The notes under the pieces are model-generated. The model saw only the letters and a program-made list of their open reading frames with translations, did no database searches and was not told where the DNA came from. The position numbers and the translations under genes were made by a program. Shown one piece after another: positions 50,461-59,773 of a stretch of 64,000 nt of DNA (positions within the stretch are counted from its first letter, which is position 1; every line of letters starts with the position of its first letter). Location: the NCBI RefSeq assembly GCF_019334805.1, contig NZ_CP079822.1, positions 310,001 to 374,000 on the forward strand. The letters are read 5' to 3'. Source of the DNA: Rothia mucilaginosa (GTDB taxonomy: Bacteria; Actinomycetota; Actinomycetes; Actinomycetales; Micrococcaceae).

Positions 50461-52248
50461 CTAGCGTCGGCCCACGAACCAGTCCGATAGCTTATCGATA
50501 CGCGCCTGAATCTGCTCCGCAGAAGCCTGCGCGACCGCCGGGCCGCCGCAAATCTTACGCAGCTCGTTGTGAATCACGCCGTGCGGCTGACCCGAACGAA
50601 TCGACCACGCCGCCACGTTCTTCGCTAGCTTATTGCGCAGCGCCTTCAGCTGGCGGTGATCCACCACCGAAGGTGCCGCAGTCGCCGGGCGGCGTGCCGC
50701 GTGTTCACGCTGATGCGCACGCAGCAGCGTACCCACCTGCTCGGCGTCCAGCAGACCCGGAATACCCAGGAAGTCCTGTTCCTCCTCACTACCCACGGCA
50801 AGGTTGCCGGAGGCGAACTCGGCACCGTCGAACAGCACACCGTGGAAGGACGCCTCGGAGCCGAGCGCCTCAAACTTACCGCGTGCCAGCTGCTCGGAGG
50901 CGCGCTCCTCCCGGTTTGCTTCCTCGAGCAGGTGATCGTCCAGGCCCTCAACCATGGGGTCGATTTCCTGGGGCGCGCCGCGGTCGAGGGCGTGGTCGCG
51001 CTCGACCTCCATGTCGTTGGCGAGCATCATCAGCTGCGGCACCGAGGGCAGGAACACGGATGCGGTTTCGCCGCGCTTGCGGGCACGCACGAAACGTCCG
51101 ATAGCCTGCGCGAAGAACAGCGGGGTGCTGGTGCTGGTGGCGTACACGCCCACGGCGAGGCGGGGCACGTCCACACCTTCGGACACCATGCGCACGGCAA
51201 CCATCCAGCGTTGCATGCCTTCACGGAATTCGTCGATTTTCGCGGAGGCTTCACGGTCGTCAGAGAGGATCACGGCGGGGTATTCGCCGGTGATTTTCTG
51301 GATCTGTTCGGCGTAGGCTTTGGCGTCCGCGTGGTCGGTTGCGATGACGAGCGCACCGGCGTCGGGCACGGTGCGGCGCACCTCGGTCAGGCGCTTGTCG
51401 GCTGCCGCGAGCACGGTCGGAATCCATTCGCCGTTGGGGTCGAGGGCGGTTCGCCACGCCTGGGAGGTGATGTCCTTGGTGAAGCCTTCGCCGAGGTTTG
51501 CCGCCATTTCCTCACCGGCGGAGGTGCGCCAACGCATCTGGCCCGAGTAGGCCATGAAGATGACCGGACGCACCACGTGGTCCTTCAGCGCGGGGCCGTA
51601 ACCGTAGGAGTAATCTGCCTTGGAGCGGCGGATACCGTCATTGTCGACCTCGTAGGTGACGAACGGAATCGGGGAGGTGTCCGAACGGAACGGGGTACCG
51701 GTCAGCGCCACGCGGCGGGTCGCATCGTCGAATGCCTCGCGCAGGCCGTCACCCCAGGAGAGGGAGTCGCCGGCGTGGTGAATCTCGTCAAAAATCACGA
51801 GGGTCTTCGTCGCCTCGGTGTTGCGGGCGTGCAGCTGCGGCTTATTCGCCACCTGCGCGTAGGTCAGCGCCACACCCTTGTAGTGGCGGCTGATGGTCAC
51901 ATCCGCGTTCTTGAAGTTCGGGTCAATGGGAATACCGACCTTCGCTGCGGCGTCTGCCCACTGCTTTTTTAGGTGGTCGGTGGGCGCCACAACGATGAGC
52001 TGGCGGACCGTGCCGCGGTTGAATAGTTCCTTGGCGAGGGTCAGCGCAAACGTGGTTTTACCCGCGCCGGGGGTTGCCACGGCCATGAAGTCGCGGGGGT
52101 TCTTTTCGAAGTACTTCTGCATGGCCTCGGCCTGCCAGGCGCGCAGGCTGACGGAAGTACCCCAGGGGGCGCGGTCGGGGTATGCCGGGGAGAGCTTCGG
52201 CTTCACCATACTGTCGAATAGGGTGGGTTCCTCTGCGGGTGCGCTCAT
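50461..52248 (-). CDS. DEAD/DEAH-box (SF2) helicase
   Basis: A 595-aa superfamily 2 helicase. Motif I is ATPGAGKTT, motif II is FDEIHHAGD (DEIH), motif III is LTGTPFRSD and motif VI is QAIGRFVRA; the two RecA-like domains cover about 35-420. The C-terminal 170 residues end in a helical region (LRNKLAKNVAAWSIRSGQPHGVIHNELRKICGG) known from actinobacterial members that lie beside DUF3039. The start at 52248 has GAAGGAGAG just upstream. Nucleic-acid target unknown; probably DNA repair or RNA metabolism. Confidence 0.88.
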   Translation of the reverse strand: MSAPAEEPTLFDSMVKPKLSPAYPDRAPWGTSVSLRAWQAEAMQKYFEKNPRDFMAVATPGAGKTTFALTLAKELFNRGTVRQLIVVAPTDHLKKQWADAAAKVGIPIDPNFKNADVTISRHYKGVALTYAQVANKPQLHARNTEATKTLVIFDEIHHAGDSLSWGDGLREAFDDATRRVALTGTPFRSDTSPIPFVTYEVDNDGIRRSKADYSYGYGPALKDHVVRPVIFMAYSGQMRWRTSAGEEMAANLGEGFTKDITSQAWRTALDPNGEWIPTVLAAADKRLTEVRRTVPDAGALVIATDHADAKAYAEQIQKITGEYPAVILSDDREASAKIDEFREGMQRWMVAVRMVSEGVDVPRLAVGVYATSTSTPLFFAQAIGRFVRARKRGETASVFLPSVPQLMMLANDMEVERDHALDRGAPQEIDPMVEGLDDHLLEEANREERASEQLARGKFEALGSEASFHGVLFDGAEFASGNLAVGSEEEQDFLGIPGLLDAEQVGTLLRAHQREHAARRPATAAPSVVDHRQLKALRNKLAKNVAAWSIRSGQPHGVIHNELRKICGGPAVAQASAEQIQARIDKLSDWFVGRR

Positions 52249-52467
52249 TCTCTCCTTCTTCCTCGTCTGCATCTGCTGTTGCGGCGGGTTAGGCTCTGGA
52301 CGGCTGATGCCCGCCGGGCACAGCGAGGTTAAATTCTAGCACCACATCCGCGGGTTATTGCCGGGCTGTGGTGCAAGAATTTGGTGCTCGTCAGCAAAGT
52401 CTCATGAGCAGTGTTGGGGCCGTTGAGTCTTGCTACTGTTGCGTGTTATTTATTCGTATTTATTCAG

Positions 52468-52535
52468 GCGTATTGTCTGAGGTGTGTTGCCTGATGCGTA
52501 TTTGTCTCAGGCGTGTCGCCTGGCGCGTATTACTC
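52468..52535. repeat. 28-29-bp tandem repeat reaching over the DUF3039 stop codon
   Basis: Units begin GCGTATT at 52468, 52496 and 52525; the first two also share GTCT, AGG, GTGT and GCCTG. The third is the coding end with the stop at 52530-52532. CAGGCG / CGCCTG pairs allow small hairpins. It fills most of the 280-bp gap, which otherwise has no gene. Confidence 0.75.
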
Positions 52536-52829
52536 GCCGGAGCCGTTGTCACCGTCGTTGCCCGGTGCCAGGCCTTCGTAGATTTCCTTGCACTGGGGGC
52601 AGACGGGGAACTTCTGCGGGTCGCGGCCGGGTACCCACATTTTGCCGCAGAGGGCACGTACAGGTTCACCGGTCAGCGCCGATTCGAGGATCTTTTCCTT
52701 GCGTACATAGTGGGAGAAGCGCTCGTGGTCGCCGGGTTCAGAAAGCTGGGTTTCTTCGCGTTCGAGCAGGGCGGTGCCGCCTGCGGTTCCGGGGCCAAAG
52801 GGGTCTTCGATGCCTTCGATCGAGCTCAT
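52530..52829 (-). CDS. DUF3039 protein
   Basis: A 99-aa actinobacterial protein. The core HERFSHYVRKEKILESALTGEPVRALCGKMWVPGRDPQKFPVCPQCKEIYE has three Cys (ALCGK, CPQC) and a histidine that can make a zinc site. The ATG at 52829 (MSSIEGIEDPFGPG) has AAGGAG upstream and is preferred to the longer frame. It is upstream of the helicase in the same direction, a conserved pair. Function unknown. Confidence 0.88.
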   Translation of the reverse strand: MSSIEGIEDPFGPGTAGGTALLEREETQLSEPGDHERFSHYVRKEKILESALTGEPVRALCGKMWVPGRDPQKFPVCPQCKEIYEGLAPGNDGDNGSGE

Positions 52830-53056
52830 GTTTCTCCTTGATGATGAGGTGGGATACATAGGGTGAGGGGTGCCGCTGCACGGTTGGGTGATTGGCGCCT
52901 TCTCTATTTTAGTAGCAGTTGGGAGGTGCCGAGCCCCCGGGCGGTCAATATGGAGGCAGGCCACAGCTCAACCATAGACTCTTAGGTATTGCGGTGAGCT
53001 TCTTTCCGCTAGAAGTTCGGGGCTAGAATTTCGGGCGGCATAGAAGCATAGAAAAG

Positions 53057-53093
53057 GGGTTCCGCGCCAGGCTTAGTACCTAACACGGAACCC
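53057..53093 (-). terminator. Terminator of the ABC exporter genes
   Basis: GGGTTCCG / CGGAACCC with a 21-base loop; on the minus strand it is followed by CCTTTTC. The rest of 52830-53132 holds only the DUF3039 promoter region. Confidence 0.65.
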
Positions 53094-53132
53094 TTCTCTT
53101 TTATTCCTGATGTGCTGGAGCTTCGACTCTTG

Positions 53133-54809
53133 TTAGTTCGCCTGGAAACGTGCCACGCGTTCCAGCATCTTGGAGCTGACCTTGTCGTAGCGGTGACCGC
53201 CCCACGCCACGCCACCCACGAGCAGTGCGGCACCAATCAGGAGCTGAATCAAGCCACCGAAGACGAGGGTTAGTAGATCTTGGGTCACGAAAATGTACAC
53301 AACAACCGAGATACCGCCGGGTAGCGCGCTGAGCATCACCAGAATTACGGTGAGCATGAGCAGCAACTGATTAGCGAAGCCCTCATTGTTCTTCGGGTTC
53401 TTGAACGGGTTAGCACCCGGAGGCGCCACGGGCGGGCTAATGAAGGTGTCCATCACGCTGCCCATACCAGCCGCTGCGGCGAGCACGCCCAGCTGGTGCA
53501 TCAGCACGATGGGGAAAAGCTCCAGGTGTCCATTTGCCGCTGAGGCGACGAACACCATCACCACCACGATCGGAACCATCAGGATGCTGTAACCCCAAAG
53601 ACGGCCGAGACGATCGTCAATACCGCGTAGCGGGGAGAGCACGTGCAGGCTGAATGCGGTGTTGTCGTAGGAGACGAGGTAGCACATGTAGTAGCCGGTG
53701 AAGACGGTGCAGAAGTACATCCAGAATCCGAAGAGCTGCATCACGCCGCTATTGATGATCTGGTTAGCTTCAGCCGCGTTGACGCCGTTAAAACTGGCCC
53801 GACTTTCGAAGGAGCCTACAGAGCTCAGGAACAGGGGCATAGCCACCGTCAGTATCAGGTAAAGCATGGCGGTGCTTGCGGTCAGCAGCTGCAGACGGTT
53901 GTCTTTCAGAAATGAGTGCAGGGTTCGTGCCGCCACGGCACCACGCGGGGTTGCGGGGAACCGTGCCAACAGACCCAAATCACCCGCGGCGACTTCAGCT
54001 GCGCTCGCGTGGTGGGCGCTACCGCCCACATTCGCCATGGAGCGTGCCAGGTTCTTACCCCACAGCCACCATCCGCCAGCCAGGTAGACGAGGGTCAGAG
54101 CCAGGCAGCCAAGGGCAACACCCATATTGCCGGTCGCCATAAAGTAGGGCACAGCAAACGCGGAACCGAAGGGCGTCACGCCCAGCCACGGCAGGTAGGG
54201 CAGCACCTCTTCCCAGTGCTTGGTCAGGTAGGTTATCGTTCCACCGAAGATAAAGCCGGCGCTCATCATCAGTAGCATGGCAACGATCATCAGGGTGTTG
54301 GCGATGCGCGGGTTATCATTCAGCGCCATGCCCAGGCGGTTGGCGAGACGAGCCCACACCATGAGGTTCGCAAGGCCGAGCACGCAGCAGATGAGGTACA
54401 CGACCAGCGCGAGCGGTTGCGATATAAACGCGATCGCACCCAGCAGCACGGCAATGATGCTGGCAATGCCGGGGATACCCACGAACCCGCCGAGGAACTG
54501 GCCCTTCTGCAGGGTGGAGGGCTTGATGGGGAAGAGCACGAATCGGCTCTCGTCCAGGGTGCCGTCCAGTCCGCTAAAGAAAATGGGGACAATAGCCCAG
54601 GCGAGCGCCACAACGGTGCCTACAAGGAGGGCGCCGAGCTGACCGTATTCGGGTACCTCCGAGTTAGCGATAACGTATGCGGAGCCGAGGCCGAAGAGCA
54701 TACCACCCGCATAAAGCGCCGCAAAAATTAGGCCAATGAGCGCCCAGATGCTTCGGCGGAAGGAAGCGAGCACATACTGCCACTTTAGTGAGACGAGGTG
54801 CCCAACCAT
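53133..54809 (-). CDS. ABC-2-type exporter permease
   Basis: A 558-aa membrane protein with about 12 hydrophobic segments in two halves separated by a soluble loop (about 255-300, with GGSAHHASAAEVAAGDLG). The FFSGLDGTLDESRFVLFPIKPSTLQKGQFLGGF segment is a hallmark of an actinobacterial transporter permease family next to an ATPase. It overlaps the ATPase gene by 25 bases, so translation is coupled. The substrate is unknown. Confidence 0.82.
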   Translation of the reverse strand: MVGHLVSLKWQYVLASFRRSIWALIGLIFAALYAGGMLFGLGSAYVIANSEVPEYGQLGALLVGTVVALAWAIVPIFFSGLDGTLDESRFVLFPIKPSTLQKGQFLGGFVGIPGIASIIAVLLGAIAFISQPLALVVYLICCVLGLANLMVWARLANRLGMALNDNPRIANTLMIVAMLLMMSAGFIFGGTITYLTKHWEEVLPYLPWLGVTPFGSAFAVPYFMATGNMGVALGCLALTLVYLAGGWWLWGKNLARSMANVGGSAHHASAAEVAAGDLGLLARFPATPRGAVAARTLHSFLKDNRLQLLTASTAMLYLILTVAMPLFLSSVGSFESRASFNGVNAAEANQIINSGVMQLFGFWMYFCTVFTGYYMCYLVSYDNTAFSLHVLSPLRGIDDRLGRLWGYSILMVPIVVVMVFVASAANGHLELFPIVLMHQLGVLAAAAGMGSVMDTFISPPVAPPGANPFKNPKNNEGFANQLLLMLTVILVMLSALPGGISVVVYIFVTQDLLTLVFGGLIQLLIGAALLVGGVAWGGHRYDKVSSKMLERVARFQAN

Positions 54810-55768
54810 GACAATCCTTCCGAGGAGGTGCGGCCACCGACCAGCTGCACAAATCGTTCTTCAAGGCTCACGCCGGCGCGTACTTCGTCGACGGTTCCGG
54901 CGGCGAGAATACGGCCAGAGTCCATGACGGCTACGTGGTCACACAGGCGCTGGACAAGGTCCATCACGTGCGAGGAGATAATGACGGTACCGCCGGAGGC
55001 AACGAAGCCACGCAGAATGTCCTGAATATTAGCGGCAGAAACCGGGTCGACCGCCTCGAAGGGCTCGTCCAGAATCAGCACGGAGGGCGCGTGAACGAGA
55101 GCGGCGGCGAGCGCAATCTTCTTGGTCATACCGGCTGAGTAGTCGGCGACGGCACGACCCGCAGCGTCGGTCAGGTCCATGGCCGCGAGCAGGTCCTTGA
55201 CGCGGGAGGCAACGGTTTCCTTATCGATCCCGTGCAGGTAGCCGGAGTAGGTGATGAGCTGTTCACCGGTGAGCTTGTCGAAGAGGTGCACGCCGTCGGG
55301 CAGCACACCCAGGTGCGCTTTGGCTTTGAGCGGGTCGGCCCACATGTCGATGCCGCGCACGTAGGCGGTGCCTTCATTGGGCTTGAGCATGCCGGTGACC
55401 ATGGAGATGGTGGTGGTTTTACCGGCGCCGTTGCGGCCGACCAACCCGTAGAAGGATCCGGAGGGGATATCCAGGTTAATGCGGTCGACGGCGACCTTCT
55501 GACCGAATGCCTTGGTGAGGCCGCGGATTTCGATAGCGGGGCGGGCGCCAGCAGTCGGTGCGGCCTGCGGGGTGACGGGTAGCTGCGGTGCTACCGACGC
55601 GGGAACGACAGCTTCCGGAGCTGCAGGCTCGCGGTTTGCGGCTTCTGGGGTTACAGCCTGGGGTGTTGCCGCGGCGGGTACTGCCTCTATTGCGGTCTCT
55701 TGTACCGGGTTCTGCGGTGAACCTGGTTCTTGCGGGTTCGGGTCCTGGGGAAAGTGACTAGTGTTCAT
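54785..55768 (-). CDS. ABC transporter ATP-binding protein
   Basis: A 327-aa ATPase. Walker A GRNGAGKTT (about 112), signature YSAGMTKKIALAAAL, Walker B VLILDEPFEAVD and the H-loop SSHVMD are all present. The first 75 residues are a Pro/Ala/Glu-rich tail without homology. The permease gene overlaps its end. The signature reads YSAGM rather than LSGGQ, common in ABC-2 exporters of the EcsA/YtrB type. Confidence 0.88.
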   Translation of the reverse strand: MNTSHFPQDPNPQEPGSPQNPVQETAIEAVPAAATPQAVTPEAANREPAAPEAVVPASVAPQLPVTPQAAPTAGARPAIEIRGLTKAFGQKVAVDRINLDIPSGSFYGLVGRNGAGKTTTISMVTGMLKPNEGTAYVRGIDMWADPLKAKAHLGVLPDGVHLFDKLTGEQLITYSGYLHGIDKETVASRVKDLLAAMDLTDAAGRAVADYSAGMTKKIALAAALVHAPSVLILDEPFEAVDPVSAANIQDILRGFVASGGTVIISSHVMDLVQRLCDHVAVMDSGRILAAGTVDEVRAGVSLEERFVQLVGGRTSSEGLSWLGTSSH

Positions 55769-55944
55769 ATTTTCACCCTACCACCCCCCCCATGAGGTCT
55801 AGCAGGTTTGGTGATGAAACCTGCATTATTAAGTACTCACAACGCATAATATGGACATTCCCGGGTGCTATGCGTAGCGTCCTGGCGCGCTATCAGACAG
55901 GTTAGGGTTTCTGCTCTCCCCCACCTCAAAACCACAAACACAGA

Positions 55945-55996
55945 ACGGGCTACCGCCTACCCCACAGCACGAGTGCGTGGGTAGACGATAGCCCGT
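55945..55996 (-). terminator. Terminator after ybbN
   Basis: ACGGGCTA / TAGCCCGT and CTACCC / GGGTAG stems around a CAC...GTG inner loop. Nothing else is seen in the 308-bp gap to the ABC gene. Confidence 0.65.
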
Positions 55997-56076
55997 CCGT
56001 ATTCAACGTTTCAGCCGCCTAGATTAGCCAGAGCTAGCTAGACCGGCTCATGATGTTTCCCGGGTGACAGCTATTT

Positions 56077-57090
56077 TTAGAACAGCGCCATGGTCAGTGC
56101 CGCACGCGCCTTGACGGTGCGCGGGTCAGATGCACCCACCACGTCGAAGAGCTGCACGAGGCGCTCGCGCACGCGCGCCTTATCGTCGGGACCTACCGCG
56201 CTGAACAGGCGCAGCAGACGGTTGTATGCATCCTCCACGTGGCCACCGACCAGGTCCAGGTCGGCTACGTTGAATGCGGCATCAATGTTCATGGGGTCTG
56301 CCGCGGCCGCCGCGCGTTCGGTTGCCATGTCCAGGTCCTTCACGCGGGCGAGCAGTTCGACCTGTTCCAGGCCGAGCTTCGCTTCCTTATCGCCGGGGTT
56401 CTCGGCAATTGCCTTGCGGTATGCGGCGCGGGCACCCTCCAGGTCGCCGCGGTCGAGGGCGGCGACAGCTTCTGCGTGCAGGGGCGGCAGGGGCTTTTCA
56501 TTTTCGGGAACGACCGGGTCGAAGCCGCCGGGCAGCTGGTACTGTGCCGCGAGCTGCAGAACCTGGGAGAGCACATCGCCGAGGTCTTCTGCGCTGACCG
56601 GGCCGGTGTAAATCGGTGCCGGGCGACCCGCCAGAACGGCAACGCCCGCGGGCACGCCGCTCACGCCGAATGCCTGGGCTGCTTCGGGGAGCTTGGTGAC
56701 ATCCACGGCGGCGCAAATCATGGTGCCTGCTGCGGAGTCGACGAGCTTCTGCACGCCTTCGAGCATCTGCAGGGAGGAAGGCGAGTGCGGTGCGTAGAGC
56801 GCAAAAATCACGGCACCCTGGCTAGAGAGCTGCACGAACTTCTGAAACTCTTCGGGGGTGTTGACCTCGTAGCGCCAGGTGGGAGCAGAGGGGGTCTGCA
56901 CGCCGCCCTGTGCGCCAGCAGACTGTGTCGCTGCGTTCTGTGCCGCGTTGGGGTTCAGTTCCATGGCGTTGCGTACGGAGGCGGGAATCTCCTGCGTTGC
57001 CCCGTTCTGTGCTGCACCACCCTGGGCAACGTTACCCTGTGCCGCGTTCTGGGATGCGCCGCGGTCTGCCGGATCAAAAATAATGCTCAT
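56077..57090 (-). CDS. YbbN/CnoX-like thioredoxin-fold co-chaperone with TPR-like domain
   Basis: A 337-aa protein. The N-terminal 70 residues are Asn/Ala/Gln-rich and disordered. A thioredoxin fold follows (residues 72-185), but the CxxC site is replaced by YAPHSPSS, so it has no redox activity. A helical TPR-like C-terminal half (about 205-337) includes LDRGDLEGARAAYRKAIAENPGDKEAKLGLEQVELL. In other bacteria this family acts as a holdase that hands clients to GroEL/DnaK. The ATG has AGGAG upstream. The gene is monocistronic. Confidence 0.85.
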   Translation of the reverse strand: MSIIFDPADRGASQNAAQGNVAQGGAAQNGATQEIPASVRNAMELNPNAAQNAATQSAGAQGGVQTPSAPTWRYEVNTPEEFQKFVQLSSQGAVIFALYAPHSPSSLQMLEGVQKLVDSAAGTMICAAVDVTKLPEAAQAFGVSGVPAGVAVLAGRPAPIYTGPVSAEDLGDVLSQVLQLAAQYQLPGGFDPVVPENEKPLPPLHAEAVAALDRGDLEGARAAYRKAIAENPGDKEAKLGLEQVELLARVKDLDMATERAAAAADPMNIDAAFNVADLDLVGGHVEDAYNRLLRLFSAVGPDDKARVRERLVQLFDVVGASDPRTVKARAALTMALF

Positions 57091-57396
57091 CCTGGGCTCC
57101 TTTACGTTCTGTACCTATTCTTGCGTGCGGGCTAGATCCTTCACGCGTTCCTTCCTCTATTATCCCCACAACGCGCCGTTGCGAGCGCGCGTTCCCTGCC
57201 GCCTACGCTCTGAGCTCATGCCGGGACTAGCGCTTAGGCTAATCCTTGAACAGCGCGCAGATACCTCTCCCACTTGCGCTCCCCTGCCCTGGGATTCGCC
57301 CTTGGGCTTCACTGCTGACGCCGTAACAAAGTAAACCAGCCGGTAGAATGGCACAGTAGAGAAAAAATACCCGGAAATGTTCCGGAAAGGAAGAGC

Positions 57397-58683
57397 ATGA
57401 GCGAGAAGAAACCCTCAGCAGCTCCCGAAGAGACGACATCGTCCTCCGAGACACGCAAGAAGGAATCCCTCACCGATCAGCTAACGGAGACCTTCAGCGA
57501 GATAACCGAGAGCATTAGCCAGGTGCGTTCCAAGCGCCGCCGCGCGTCCATGCCTCCTACAGATACCATTCCGGTGGTCCCCTCCGCTTCTGAGGATGCG
57601 CCTCCCGCACCGAAGGTGGTCGGCAACGGCAAGACCTCGATGATGCATAACCCGGTCGCTTTTGGTTTCCTCATGACCGTGGGCGTGGGTCTGGCGCTCT
57701 TCGCCTACTACATTTTCAATAATGTAGGTGCCCTGGTGGGTTGGGTGACCGGCGCTATTTTCATTGCTCTGGGTCTGGACCCGATTGTGCGCCGCCTGGA
57801 GTCTTGGGGCATTAAGCGCGGTATCGGCGTGATTGCTGTGCTTGCTGGTTTTGCTGGCGCTGTGACCGGCCTGGTCATGACGATTGGCCCGGTCATTAGC
57901 GAGCAGGCGTCTAAGTTTGTTCAGTACGCGCCGGGTATTTATCAGAACACGATTGATTCTGATTGGTACCACGAGCTTGATCAGCGTTTTGACATCAGCA
58001 CCTGGGTGAATGAGAACGTCCCGAAGTTCTTGGAGTCGACGTTCTCTTCGTCGCAGGTCAATAGCTTCATGTCGAGCCTGGTTTCTGCGGGTTCTACCCT
58101 GGCGCAGAGCGTGACCGGCGTGATTATTGTGCTGTTCCTGTCCCTGTACTTCCTCACATCGATGGACACGATTAAGGCGTGGGGTGTGCGTCTGGCGCCG
58201 GCGTCTAAGCGTGTGCGCGTCAAGTACATTACCGACAAGATTACTGAGTCGGTGGGTAACTACGTGATGGGTCAGGCGATGGTAGCCATTCTGAACGCCC
58301 TCTTCGCATTCTTCATAATGTTGTTCTTGGGCTTTAGCTTCCCGCAGTTGATGGCTTTGGTCGTTATGATTCTGGCGTTCATTCCGCTGGTTGGTGGCGT
58401 GATTGCGCTGATTTTGACCTCGCTGATTCTGCTGACTCAGGACTGGAGTCTGGCGCTGTGGTTTGCGGTGGCGTACTTCCTGTACTTGCAGGTGGAGGCG
58501 TACCTGATTTCTCCACGTATTATGGCTCGCGCTGTCTCGGTTCCTGCCGGTGTTGCGATTATTTCGGTGGCTGCCGGTGGCGCGCTCTGGGGCGTGCTGG
58601 GTGCGCTGATTGCTATTCCGGTGGCAGCTTCCATGCTGATTCTGGTGCGTGAGGTGTTCATTCCTCGCCAAGATCAGCTGTAG
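57397..58683 (+). CDS. AI-2E family transporter (PF01594)
   Basis: A 428-aa membrane protein with a soluble charged N-terminal 90 residues and about eight hydrophobic segments. Family features are GAIFIALGLDPIVRRLESWGIKRGIGV, the long extracellular stretch about 165-225, and VVMILAFIPLVGGVIALILTSLILL near the C-terminus. AI-2 export is a historical label; many members are Na+/H+ antiporters, so the substrate is open. GGAAAGGAAG precedes the ATG. A TAGAAT box (57344-57349) may be its -10. The stop codon is inside a tandem repeat. Confidence 0.87.
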   Translation: MSEKKPSAAPEETTSSSETRKKESLTDQLTETFSEITESISQVRSKRRRASMPPTDTIPVVPSASEDAPPAPKVVGNGKTSMMHNPVAFGFLMTVGVGLALFAYYIFNNVGALVGWVTGAIFIALGLDPIVRRLESWGIKRGIGVIAVLAGFAGAVTGLVMTIGPVISEQASKFVQYAPGIYQNTIDSDWYHELDQRFDISTWVNENVPKFLESTFSSSQVNSFMSSLVSAGSTLAQSVTGVIIVLFLSLYFLTSMDTIKAWGVRLAPASKRVRVKYITDKITESVGNYVMGQAMVAILNALFAFFIMLFLGFSFPQLMALVVMILAFIPLVGGVIALILTSLILLTQDWSLALWFAVAYFLYLQVEAYLISPRIMARAVSVPAGVAIISVAAGGALWGVLGALIAIPVAASMLILVREVFIPRQDQL

Positions 58684-58742
58684 TCACCTCCCAGCTGTAG
58701 TCACCTCCCAGCTGTAGTCACCTCCCAACTGCAGTCATTTCT
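58675..58742. repeat. 17-bp tandem repeat, four copies, including the stop codon
   Basis: CAGCTGTAGTCACCTCC stands at 58675, 58692 and 58709 without change, and a fourth diverged copy starts at 58726. The first copy codes Gln-Leu-stop of the AI-2E transporter. Confidence 0.95.
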
Positions 58743-58793
58743 AGGTTCTCTACGCGTTCCCTGTTTCTTCCACCGAGCAGGCATTTAAGACAA

Positions 58794-58834
58794 AAGGCGG
58801 CGGCTTTGGATGTTCTATCCAAAGCCGCCGCCTT
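58794..58834. terminator. Bidirectional terminator, 17-bp perfect stem
   Basis: AAGGCGGCGGCTTTGGA / TCCAAAGCCGCCGCCTT with a 7-base loop, AAAA before and TAATATTTTT after. It serves the convergent transporter and hydrolase genes. Confidence 0.93.
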
Positions 58835-58867
58835 AATATTTTTACGCAGTATTTTTATGCCGAACCT

Positions 58868-59686
58868 TTAGAGCTCAGTGATTTCTTCTGCCACCGGGCC
58901 GCTGTACTCGGTGGGTAGCTCGGTGGGTACACCGGTCACGATGCTGACCACAGTGTTCAAAACCTGCTGTACGGACTTCTCACCCACCCACAGGTGCTTG
59001 CATCCCTCAAAGGGAATCACCTGAGTGCGCGGTACAGCCGCGAAACGCTCACGCGCCGCCGGAGGCTGCAGGTAGTCGTCGTGCTCAGGCACCAGCGCGT
59101 ACAGCGGGTTCGAGATCTTGTTCCACTCGTCCAGCTCAGCCGGGTGCACGCGGTGCAACGGCGGGGAGAGCAGAATAGCGCCGGTGAACTCATTCGCGTA
59201 TTCGGGCGCGTACTTGAGCACCAGCTCGGTGCCGAAGGACCAGCCGACCAGCCAGGGGTTCGGCAGGGCGCGCTCGCGCACGAACTTCAGGATTGCGTCG
59301 AAGTCCTTCTTCTCGGCAAAGCCGCCGTCAAAGACGCCTTCGCTGGTGCCGCGAATCGAGGAGGTACCGCGAGTGTTGAAACGCAACACCGCAATGTTCG
59401 ACAGCGCCGGCAGGCGGAAGGACGCCTTCTTGTACACGTGCGAGTCCATGTAGCCGCCGTGGGTGGGCAGCGGGTGGAAGGTCACCAAGGTTGCCTTGAC
59501 TTCACCTTCGGGCAGGGCAAGTTCACCGACGAGGCGCTTGCCGTCCGCGGTGGTGACGGTGAAGTTCTCGCGGCGTGCAGGCAGGACGGTACGTGCCTTA
59601 ATGGGGGTGGGTTCAGCGGCGGTGCTGAAGACGTAGCGGGCGGGATCGAATTCCTGCTCGCGGGTGATATCGGCGGTGTTGCTCAT
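58868..59686 (-). CDS. Alpha/beta hydrolase
   Basis: A 272-aa cytosolic hydrolase fold. The oxyanion part is TFHPLPTHGGYMDSHV, the nucleophile elbow GWSFGTE (Ser, about residue 150), the acid likely D in VPEHDDY, and the His in GCKHLWVGE. The segment AVLRFNTRGTSSIRGTSEGVFDGG is characteristic of the short-chain CocE/dienelactone-like serine hydrolases. The substrate is unknown. The ATG has AAGGAACG upstream. Confidence 0.88.
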   Translation of the reverse strand: MSNTADITREQEFDPARYVFSTAAEPTPIKARTVLPARRENFTVTTADGKRLVGELALPEGEVKATLVTFHPLPTHGGYMDSHVYKKASFRLPALSNIAVLRFNTRGTSSIRGTSEGVFDGGFAEKKDFDAILKFVRERALPNPWLVGWSFGTELVLKYAPEYANEFTGAILLSPPLHRVHPAELDEWNKISNPLYALVPEHDDYLQPPAARERFAAVPRTQVIPFEGCKHLWVGEKSVQQVLNTVVSIVTGVPTELPTEYSGPVAEEITEL

Positions 59687-59722
59687 TGCGTTCCTTCAAG
59701 AATTGGATTCGAGAATGTGGAC

Positions 59723-59750
59723 TAGGGTCTAGGGTCTTGGGTCTTGGGCT
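59723..59750. repeat. 7-bp microsatellite, four copies
   Basis: TAGGGTC, TAGGGTC, TTGGGTC and TTGGGCT, between the hydrolase start and the zinc-ligand protein end. Confidence 0.85.
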
Positions 59751-59773
59751 GCACTTTAAGTGCAGTGTTCAGC

